DNA of 28,562 bases from Planctomycetaceae bacterium (GTDB taxonomy: Bacteria; Planctomycetota; Planctomycetia; Pirellulales; PALSA-1355). Below the pieces are notes generated by a model. The model was not told the DNA's origin. It made no database searches and saw only the letters and a list, made by a program, of their open reading frames with translations. The position numbers and the translations under genes were made by a program. The stretch spans positions 1 to 28,562 of the forward strand of contig SXHT01000130.1 in NCBI GenBank assembly GCA_005773095.1, written 5' to 3'. Shown here piece by piece: positions 23,033 to 28,562 of the stretch; the stretch's first letter is position 1; each line of letters opens with the position of its first letter.

Positions 23033-23947
23033 CTACCTGGCCGCGCCAACGATTAGCACGGAACAAGACGCTTGGTTCAGCACCGTCCGGGATGTGCTGC
23101 CCATGAAGAATCGCGTCACGGCCGATCGTCTGCCAGCTCCCGTGACCACCAGATCGATTTTCTTTTCCGAGATGGTTGCCAGGATCTGATCCGCGGGATG
23201 ACCTTCGACCACCATCGGCTGCTCCGGGCGCCAAGGTTCTGGCAGCGTGTCGTCAAACGCGGCGGCTTCCGAGCGTTTGTTGTTGATTTCCAACGTGTGC
23301 TCGGCAACCCAAGCCCGGGCCATCGCCTCGACTTCTTCGCTGCGGGCACGCTCTTCGAGCCAGACTGGCACATGGCCCGCGAACATCGACTGCACGACGG
23401 ACACCGTAAGACCTTGTGTCCCGGCAGGCCAGCGGAACGTTTTTATCACGTCCGCGAGATGCCCGTCGTCGCTTGCCGATCCAAAAGCGATCAGTACCCG
23501 CAAGGGCTGCTGCTGGCGGTCTGCCGGACGCGGCCGTGCGACGAGCACCGGCACGCGCGCCGTGTGGACAACCGATGTCGACACACTACCCAGCAGCAAT
23601 CGCTCGATTGGACCCAATCCGCGAGCCCCGACCGCAATCAGATTTGCTCCCACCGATTCGGCGGCCGCCACGATTCCCTGCCTCGCGGGCTGATCGCTGA
23701 GGATGCTCTCGGCGCTGGTTCGCAGAGGGTCGGACAGGAGCGCCTTTGCCTCATCGAAAACTGCTCTGGCCAGGAGTGCCCGAGCGCGATCGAGTACGGC
23801 CGGTTCAATGGCCCCGTCATTCAACTTGATGCTGGGCGGCGAGTAATAGAGAACCACCTGGCTGCGGTCCGGTGGAAGCAGCTGCCCGGCTTGCCGGACT
23901 GCTTCAAACCCACCCACGGAGCCATCGACGGCGATGAGAGCCTTCAT
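23033..23947 (-). CDS. Tandem-domain universal stress protein (UspA family)
   Basis: This 304-residue protein has two Usp domains. The first (1-about 140) begins MKALIAVDGS and carries the nucleotide-binding motif GARGLGPIERLLLGSVSTSVV. The second (about 148-304) begins RVLIAFGSASDD, whose first-strand Asp is not conserved, and carries GAGRRSAVTRFFMGSTSRTVL. Both end with the hydrophobic strand PVLVA or SVLIV. It is cytoplasmic and probably ATP-binding through at least one domain. Usp proteins accumulate in stress, stasis or oxygen limitation. It is third in the same-strand series cytochrome, single Usp, tandem Usp, 115 bp after the preceding gene, so an operon is possible. Confidence 0.94.
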   Translation of the reverse strand: MKALIAVDGSVGGFEAVRQAGQLLPPDRSQVVLYYSPPSIKLNDGAIEPAVLDRARALLARAVFDEAKALLSDPLRTSAESILSDQPARQGIVAAAESVGANLIAVGARGLGPIERLLLGSVSTSVVHTARVPVLVARPRPADRQQQPLRVLIAFGSASDDGHLADVIKTFRWPAGTQGLTVSVVQSMFAGHVPVWLEERARSEEVEAMARAWVAEHTLEINNKRSEAAAFDDTLPEPWRPEQPMVVEGHPADQILATISEKKIDLVVTGAGRRSAVTRFFMGSTSRTVLNQASCSVLIVGAAR

Positions 23948-24062
23948 TTTATCCGCTGTTTCACAACCTGGGCCGCCTCCCCGAACCAGAATTCACCCAC
24001 AGATTCTGCTGGCGAGGCTCATTTATTTGTCAGCTTAGTTTACCCGCCATGGCCGACGGTAG

Positions 24063-24506
24063 CTACTTCTTCACCGCCGGGGCCTTGATCACCAATACGG
24101 GACAATGGGCGAGGCGGACGACGCGTTCGGCGACGGAGCCAATCAGCAGCCGGGTCAGTCCGGTGCGTCCGTGGGACGGCAGCACGATCAAATCGGCGCC
24201 AATCTGCTCGGCGCACGTCGCGATTTCATAACCGGGATCACCGAATGCCACCTGCGGATGAAAGCCTGCATACTTGGCTGCGGACAAGCGGTCGCGCAGC
24301 GCTTGCTCGGTATGTTGGATGCGAGCCTGATCATCCACGGTGTTAAAGAGCATCCCGGCCTCGTAGTCCGTCAGCACCGGCAAGACATGAATCACGTAAA
24401 GGCTTGTCGGTTTTTCGACGAGCGACAGCGCGGCATCTACGGCTGCGAGGGACTGATCCGAAAAATCCACCGGTACTACGATCTTGTTTTTGGGCAGCCA
24501 GGACAT
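24063..24506 (-). CDS. Universal stress protein (single UspA domain)
   Basis: This 147-residue single-domain Usp begins NKIVVPVDFSDQSLAAVDAA (7-26). It has the canonical ATP-binding signature LPSHGRTGLTRLLIGSVAERVV and ends CPVLVIKAP. The G-x2-G-x9-G-S/T pattern is intact, so ATP binding is expected. The ATG at 24506 has AAAGGAG 6 nt upstream. The gene stands between the cytochrome gene (83 bp upstream) and the tandem Usp gene on the same strand. Its role is presumably stress or redox adaptation; no target can be inferred. Confidence 0.95.
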   Translation of the reverse strand: MSWLPKNKIVVPVDFSDQSLAAVDAALSLVEKPTSLYVIHVLPVLTDYEAGMLFNTVDDQARIQHTEQALRDRLSAAKYAGFHPQVAFGDPGYEIATCAEQIGADLIVLPSHGRTGLTRLLIGSVAERVVRLAHCPVLVIKAPAVKK

Positions 24507-24589
24507 GGCTTGCTCCTTTCATGCTTTTCCCGCCTCACTCGCCGCGCGCTGAAAATCCGCCGCGGTGCTGGAGTCGGTAGGAAGGGTTT

Positions 24590-24991
24590 TCACTTTGCCG
24601 CCGTCCGCACACCGCGCACGTACTTGTGGCAAGTCACGCATTTCATGGTAACGTCGACGAAAGCCAGTGCCACCCCATCGGCATTGCGCTTTCGGGCCGC
24701 CTCCGTGAGCGAGTCGGCAGCGCGGCGGAATTCGGTGCTGTGCTGCAAGTACTCGGGCGTTTGCAGCACCTGCCAGGTTGCCGCCTGACTCAAAAGGCTA
24801 AGCTCTTGCGAATGTTTCGCTACCATCTCCAGGTCATCGGTCGTAACTCCCTCCAGCACCTTTTGCGAATGCACCAGCTTCTTGCGCATAAAATCACGCA
24901 CACTATTGACCGGCGGCGCCGTTTCCGCCAAACCGGCCCAAACAGCGACAAGCAGGCCAGCCATCCAACCGACAATTGCCAGGCGATTCAT
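24590..24991 (-). CDS. Exported monoheme cytochrome c'-like protein
   Basis: This 133-residue protein has a signal peptide (about 1-24; hydrophobic MAGLLVAVWAGLAET) and one heme-binding motif CVTCH (118-122) close to the C-terminus. The mature part is mostly helical (VRDFMRKKLVHSQKVLEG, MVAKHSQELSLLSQAATW, FRRAADSLTEAARKR). A helical bundle with a C-terminal CxxCH is the plan of cytochrome c'/c-556 proteins. It probably acts in the periplasm as an electron carrier or gas-binding protein. I chose the ATG at 24991 because it starts the signal peptide and has AGGA about 7 nt upstream; the frame runs further upstream into repeats. It leads the series with two Usp genes. Confidence 0.88.
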   Translation of the reverse strand: MNRLAIVGWMAGLLVAVWAGLAETAPPVNSVRDFMRKKLVHSQKVLEGVTTDDLEMVAKHSQELSLLSQAATWQVLQTPEYLQHSTEFRRAADSLTEAARKRNADGVALAFVDVTMKCVTCHKYVRGVRTAAK

Positions 24992-25046
24992 GGAACATCC
25001 TGTGGGTTCGTTGTGCAAAATTGCCCTCTCACCCAGGCCAGTTCGA

Positions 25047-25064
25047 GGTGACCATTCACGGGCC
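25047..25064 (-). repeat. Interspersed repeat family 3, inverted diverged copy
   Basis: Read on the minus strand it is GGCCCGTGAATGGTCACC, 16 of 18 identical to the copy at 25169-25186. The two form an inverted pair enclosing about 100 bp. Confidence 0.65.
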
Positions 25065-25121
25065 GAGGACCGACTCATTAACCCCCGGCGAATTCGCCAG
25101 AGGCGCAGGGTTCTGTCAGGA

Positions 25122-25162
25122 GGTTGTCCAACGTGGTTCCCAGGAAAACGTGCCTGTCCCCC
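25122..25162 (+). repeat. Interspersed repeat family 2, copy 2
   Basis: About 41 bp with GGTTCCCAGGAAAA in the middle and GTGCCTGTCCCCC at the end. It aligns with 9799-9838 and 25213-25254. Confidence 0.65.
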
Positions 25163-25167
25163 TCTCT

Positions 25168-25187
25168 TGGCCCGTGAACGGTTACCG
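25168..25187 (+). repeat. Interspersed repeat family 3, copy 2
   Basis: Identical over 20 bp to 22986-23005, and 6 bp downstream of family 2 copy 2. Confidence 0.7.
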
Positions 25188-25212
25188 AGAAAGTTTCATC
25201 GTCCTGTTGGGT

Positions 25213-25254
25213 GCTTGCCCACCATGGTTCCCAGGAAAATGTCGCTGTTCCTCC
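25213..25254 (+). repeat. Interspersed repeat family 2, copy 3
   Basis: Contains the same GGTTCCCAGGAAAA block as copy 2, 91 bp further on, with a more diverged C/T-rich end. Confidence 0.6.
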
Positions 25255-25691
25255 TCGCGTCCATTTGCATGAGCAATTCAGGTGCCGCCGTTCTGGATGA
25301 ACAGTTCTCAGCCGCCGCTGTACGACGCTGGCGTCGCGGCGTTGGCGATTTCTCTCGCACCACCAAGCCCTTGATGGCGGAAGACCACGATTACTGCCGA
25401 GCATGCGCTGACAAATGCGTAATGTGTGGGAAGGGTGATAGTGTGCGATTTCGCTCGCCCATGGGACAGATTCGCACCTCGAGCGGCAGATTCTCACGGT
25501 TTGAGTACCGGTCGTCGGCTTGACCCCCAATTCTAACCGACCCGAAGCGTCAGCGAGGGAAGTTCGGGCTGGAATTCAAGTTTAAGGCGCGCCTAATTGA
25601 GAACCCCTCCCGAAAAACTGGCTTGCTCTTCCACCGCTCAGCCCCACGGCCATTCAGTTGTTCGAGCGGCAAAAGTGTGGATGCACCAGGG

Positions 25692-25762
25692 GGTCGGAAG
25701 TCGACTTCGCGGAGTTGGCTATACCTTGGAGAAAATCGCTTCCGCGAAATCGACTCCCGACC
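25692..25762. repeat. Palindromic interspersed repeat family 1, copy 2
   Basis: A 71-bp element. The arms at 25692-25713 and 25741-25762 (22 bp) are inverted copies matching at 20 of 22 positions (outer part GGTCGGAAGTCGACTTCGCG). The inner block CTTGGAGAAAATC is shared with copy 1 at 14014-14082. Confidence 0.8.
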
Positions 25763-25817
25763 TCTTCGACGTGACTGCGAAAAAAATTGATCGGCCGTGC
25801 GTTGAGCCCCTCCAAGA

Positions 25818-25847
25818 TTGACGCCGCACAAAGGCTTGACCTACAAT
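25818..25847 (+). promoter_or_regulatory. sigma70-like promoter of the LivK-like gene
   Basis: TTGACG (25818-25823), an 18-bp spacer, TACAAT (25842-25847); each box has 5 of 6 consensus bases. Transcription would start near 25854, giving a leader of about 33 nt. This is the best promoter match in the window. Confidence 0.55.
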
Positions 25848-25876
25848 CGGCGGCAGACCAAAAGGCTTATGGTTCA

Positions 25877-25880
25877 AGGA
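25877..25880 (+). promoter_or_regulatory. Ribosome binding site of the LivK-like gene
   Basis: AGGA, 6 nt before the ATG at 25887. It supports this start over in-frame starts at 25869 and 25818. Confidence 0.6.
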
Positions 25881-25886
25881 CCTACC

Positions 25887-27119
25887 ATGCGTCATGGGTT
25901 GGTTGCAATCAGGTTTCTTAACTGCCATTGCCTTGGGGCGCTGGCGATTGCGCTCGGCAGTTGGCTAGCCGCGGCGGTGTCTGCGGAAGAGGTGATCAAG
26001 ATTGTTTCCAGCTTGCCCCGCACGGGCAGTGCGAAACATCAGACGGATACCATCGTCAACGGCATCAAAATGGCCCTGGAGGAAGCAGGATCGAAGGTCG
26101 GCGGCTACGAGATTGAATACAATGATCTTGATGACGCCACCGCGGCCGCAGGCCAATGGGCCACCGAGCGCGAGGCGGCCAATGCCAAACTCGCCGTCAG
26201 CGACCCCGATGTAATGGCATACCTCGGTCCCTTTAACTCGGGCGCCGCCAAAGTTTCGATGCCCATTCTCAACAAGGCGGGCCTGCTGATGATCAGCCCC
26301 GCCACCAGTTGGCCGGGGCTGACCAAGCCGGGCACGGGAGACCGCGGCGAGCCAGACGTCTATCGCCCCAGTGGCAAGATCAACTTCTTCCGCGTCTTGC
26401 CGGCCGACGATTTGCAAGGTCCGCTCGGCGCTGCATGGGCCCAAGAGTTGGGCGTGAAGCGAGTTTACGTGCTCGACGACAATGAGGTTTATGGCAAGGG
26501 AATTGCCACCCTGTTTGCCGAAGCCTGCGAGGACCTCGGCATCGAAGTGATCGACCAGGAGAGCATCGACGCCAAGGCACAGGAATTCAAATCGCTGATG
26601 ATCAAGATCAAGGGTAATAAGCCCGACATGGTGTACTTTGGCGGAACGACGCAATCGAAAGGGGGCCAGATCGCGAAAGACATGGTGGCGGCGGGACTGA
26701 ACTGCAAGATCATGGTCCCCGACGGATGCTACGAAACGGTGTTCATCAAATCGGCGGGCGCCAAAAACGTCAACGGCCGGTGCTACGTGACCTTTGGAGG
26801 CTTGCCGCCGGATGCCCTGCAGGGAGCAGGCAAAGTCTTTGTGGAGAAGTACCGCAAAAAATTTGGCGCCAACCCGGAAGGCTACGCGATCTACGGCTAT
26901 GAAGCCGCCAAGGTTGCCTTGGCGGCGATTGAAAAAGCCGGCAAGAAAGATCGGTCAGCCGTGCTCCAAGCCTGCCGCACGCTCAAGGATTTCGATCAAG
27001 GCGCGCTAGGCAAGTGGTCGTTCGATAATAACGGAGACACGAGCCTGACAACGATCAGCGGTAGCATGGTAAAGGATGGCAAGTTCGAATTCGTCAAGCT
27101 GTTAGGACAAAACAACTAG
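25887..27119 (+). CDS. LivK-like periplasmic substrate-binding protein of an ABC transporter
   Basis: This 410-residue protein has a signal peptide (about 1-33, hydrophobic CLGALAIALGSWLAAAVSA before EEVIKIV). A type I periplasmic-binding fold of the branched-chain amino-acid family follows: KIVSSLPRTGSAKHQTDTIV, GIKMALEEAGSKVGGYEIEY, VMAYLGPFNSGAAKVSMPIL, LLMISPATSWPGLT, VYVLDDNEVYGKGIA, PDMVYFGGTTQSKGGQIAKD and GYAIYGYEAAKVALAAIEKAG. It should capture a small ligand, perhaps a branched-chain amino acid or amide, in the periplasm. The ligand is not deducible. No permease or ATPase genes are adjacent in this window, so it may be an orphan component. It converges on the dihydrolipoyl dehydrogenase gene with only 18 bp between stops. 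Confidence 0.92.
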   Translation: MRHGLVAIRFLNCHCLGALAIALGSWLAAAVSAEEVIKIVSSLPRTGSAKHQTDTIVNGIKMALEEAGSKVGGYEIEYNDLDDATAAAGQWATEREAANAKLAVSDPDVMAYLGPFNSGAAKVSMPILNKAGLLMISPATSWPGLTKPGTGDRGEPDVYRPSGKINFFRVLPADDLQGPLGAAWAQELGVKRVYVLDDNEVYGKGIATLFAEACEDLGIEVIDQESIDAKAQEFKSLMIKIKGNKPDMVYFGGTTQSKGGQIAKDMVAAGLNCKIMVPDGCYETVFIKSAGAKNVNGRCYVTFGGLPPDALQGAGKVFVEKYRKKFGANPEGYAIYGYEAAKVALAAIEKAGKKDRSAVLQACRTLKDFDQGALGKWSFDNNGDTSLTTISGSMVKDGKFEFVKLLGQNN

Positions 27120-27137
27120 TCCTGACCCCTTTGATAC

Positions 27138-28562
27138 TTAGGCTCTGGCTTCGCGCCTGGGCTTGTAAATTTCCGTGGCGGTGCCCAGGTAGGCTTCCGC
27201 CGAGAATGCCAACGTTTCGCTGAGCGTGGGGTGCGGGTGAATTGACTCGCCCAAGTCGCGGGCGGTCACGCCCATTTCTATCGCCAGCACGCCTTCGCTG
27301 ATCAAGTCGCCCGCATGGGGTCCGACGATGCCGATGCCCAAAATGCGATCGGTCGCCGGATCGATGATCAGCTTGGTGAGTCCCTCCGTACGGCCCATTG
27401 CCTGTGCCTTGCCGCTGGCCGCCCAGGGGTACCGCGCCACTTCAATCGCCACGCGGTCGGCCTTGGCCTGCTCCTCGGTGAGGCCCGCCCAGGCGATTTC
27501 AGGATCGGTGAAAACCACGGCAGGAATCGCCAGCGGTTGGAACGCCGCCGGCTCGCCGTGCAGCGCCTCGACCGCCACTTTGCCTTGATGGCTGGCCTTG
27601 TGCGCGAGCATCGGTTCACCGCTGACGTCGCCGATGGCAAAAATCTGCGGGTCGGCCGTGCGTTGTTGCTCATCGACGACGACAAAGCCATTGCCGTCGA
27701 TCGCCACGTGCGTCGTTTCCAGGCCTATGCCCTGGCTGTTCGGACGACGGCCTACCGCCACCAACACGCGGCTGTAGGTTTCGCTGAACTGTTGGCCGGC
27801 TTTGTCAAACGTGACTTCGACGCCGCTGTCGAGATCCTTGAGGCCGGCAACTTTGGTTTCCAGGTAAATATTTTTGAAGCGCTTTCCCATGCGGTCGGCG
27901 AGTGGTTTGACCAGATCGCGATCGACGCCCTGCGGCAGCAGGTTCGGCAAGAGTTCGACGACGCTTACGCGCGAGCCAAGCTCCGAGTACACCGTGCCCA
28001 TCTCCAGCCCGATGTAGCCACCGCCCACGACCAACATCGATTCAGGCACGTCGACCAGTTCCAGAGCACCGCTGGAATCCATTACGCGACCACTGGCAAG
28101 CTTCCACGGTCCCGGCATCGCGGGAAGAGAGCCGCTCGCCAAGATGCAATGCTCGAATGTAAGCCTGTTATCGTCGTAGGTCCTGGGGTCACCCCCTTCG
28201 AGCTTAAGCGTTGTGGAGTTCTCAAACACACCCTTGGCATTAATCACCTGCACGTTGCGCTTCTTGGCCAACTGCGTGAGTCCGCCACAGAGCGTGGCGA
28301 TGATCTTTTCTTTGCGTGCACGGAGTGCGCCCAGATCGACCCTCGGCTCGCCGAATGAAACGCCCCACTCGTGCATCTGACGCGCCTCGCTGATGACCCC
28401 GGCAACGTGCAGCAGGGCCTTCGAAGGAATGCAGCCGCGGAGCAGGCAGGTGCCCCCCAGCCGCTCGTCCCGTTCCACCAGGGCCACCGGCATCCCGAGG
28501 TCTGCCGCCAGGAACGCGGCGGCGTATCCGCCGGGACCACCGCCGAGGACGACAAGGGGAAC
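27138..28562 (-). CDS. lpdA: Dihydrolipoyl dehydrogenase (E3), N-terminus cut by right edge
   Basis: The minus strand is open from the window edge to a TAA at 27138, giving about 474 codons. The first visible residues are VPLVVLGGGPGGYAAAFLAA, the N-terminal FAD-binding motif, so only a few residues are missing; the internal ATG at 28493 is not the start. The redox-active disulfide is in GGTCLLRGCIPSKALL. The NAD-binding motif is VVGGGYIGLEMGTVYSELGS, the second FAD motif is IFAIGDVSGEPMLAHKA, and the C-terminal catalytic His-Glu pair is in HPHPTLSE. The enzyme reoxidises dihydrolipoamide in the pyruvate/2-oxoglutarate dehydrogenase and glycine cleavage complexes. The partner E1/E2 genes are not in the window. 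Confidence 0.95.
   Translation of the reverse strand, partial: VPLVVLGGGPGGYAAAFLAADLGMPVALVERDERLGGTCLLRGCIPSKALLHVAGVISEARQMHEWGVSFGEPRVDLGALRARKEKIIATLCGGLTQLAKKRNVQVINAKGVFENSTTLKLEGGDPRTYDDNRLTFEHCILASGSLPAMPGPWKLASGRVMDSSGALELVDVPESMLVVGGGYIGLEMGTVYSELGSRVSVVELLPNLLPQGVDRDLVKPLADRMGKRFKNIYLETKVAGLKDLDSGVEVTFDKAGQQFSETYSRVLVAVGRRPNSQGIGLETTHVAIDGNGFVVVDEQQRTADPQIFAIGDVSGEPMLAHKASHQGKVAVEALHGEPAAFQPLAIPAVVFTDPEIAWAGLTEEQAKADRVAIEVARYPWAASGKAQAMGRTEGLTKLIIDPATDRILGIGIVGPHAGDLISEGVLAIEMGVTARDLGESIHPHPTLSETLAFSAEAYLGTATEIYKPRREARA

Larger units (their letters stand above)
24992..25886. other. Intergenic, 895 bp, repeat cluster and promoter of the binding-protein gene
   Basis: This is the divergent gap between the cytochrome and binding-protein genes. 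From 25047 to 25254 it is a patchwork of repeat families 2 and 3. At 25692-25762 it holds a family 1 palindrome. At 25818-25847 it holds a good promoter. Between about 25260 and 25690 I see no repeat and no gene. Several open frames cross this part on both strands, but none has a domain, a ribosome binding site or a start that makes sense. It could be the relic of a decayed gene. Confidence 0.5.

Noticed and set aside
22666..23049. 127-residue minus-strand frame between BBP7 and the tandem Usp gene
   Set aside because: It overlaps both neighbours, contains a family 3 repeat and a palindrome, and has no coding character.
24882..25523. 213-residue plus-strand frame over the cytochrome 5' end and the repeat cluster
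   Set aside because: It overlaps the cytochrome gene in antisense and then crosses three repeat copies. No domain is visible.
25260..25690. Possible relic of a gene or insertion sequence in the long gap
   Set aside because: Translations in all frames show no transposase or other motif that I can identify, so it is left as unexplained intergenic DNA.

Overview
The window looks like chromosomal DNA of a planctomycete, most likely of the Pirellulales lineage. The evidence is the combination of marker families. There is a DUF1559 pseudopilin with an H-x9-DG tail, a BBP7-type beta-barrel protein with a Cys-rich N-terminus, and a membrane-anchored Ser/Thr kinase. There are also two large surface proteins that begin with a basic stretch and an LExR-x-M-(L/M)-A motif, one of them with dockerin repeats and a long Calx-beta array. 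The DNA is GC-rich, and its few long intergenic gaps are full of degenerate palindromic repeats.

Layout. 1-1331 (-): 5' part of a secreted SdrD-B/DUF11 adhesin-like protein that runs off the left edge. 1573-4860 (-): argC, argJ and an RCK-type K+ channel gene; the channel start overlaps the argJ stop in an ATGA. 5021-5890 (-): trimeric-type purine nucleoside phosphorylase with an unusual specificity residue. 5993-6364 (-): small protein with a very acidic tail. 6677-8862 (-): RluA-family pseudouridine synthase followed by a Ser/Thr kinase. 8956-9615 (+): Maf. 9968-11212 (+): exported TlpA-like thioredoxin. 11269-12669 (-): folC. 12751-13779 (-): DUF1559 pseudopilin. 13780-14672: 0.9 kb repeat-rich divergent intergenic region. 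14673-20801 (+): about 2042-residue dockerin / cohesin-like / 12 x Calx-beta / SdrD-B protein. 20842-21204 (-): S23/IVP-type four-helix-bundle gene between G-rich inverted flanks. 21251-22669 (-): BBP7 protein. 23033-24991 (-): monoheme cytochrome, single-domain Usp and tandem Usp. 24992-25886: second repeat-rich gap. 25887-27119 (+): LivK-like periplasmic binding protein behind a good sigma70-like promoter. 27138 to the right edge (-): dihydrolipoyl dehydrogenase, missing only its extreme N-terminus.

Working together. Most genes are housekeeping: arginine and folate biosynthesis, purine salvage, rRNA/tRNA modification, lipoamide dehydrogenase. The accessory content is cell-surface (two LExR proteins, BBP7, DUF1559) and stress-related (Usp pair with cytochrome). 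I see no phage, plasmid, CRISPR or complete insertion sequence. The least-explained material is the non-coding repeats. At least three families recur between the two large gaps and near 9.6-9.8 kb. A small four-helix-bundle gene sits in what looks like a discrete inserted cassette. I did not find a clear new multi-gene system. The strongest leads are the repeat families, the four-helix cassette, the PNP with Asp at the purine-recognition position, and the unexplained export signal shared by the two large surface proteins.
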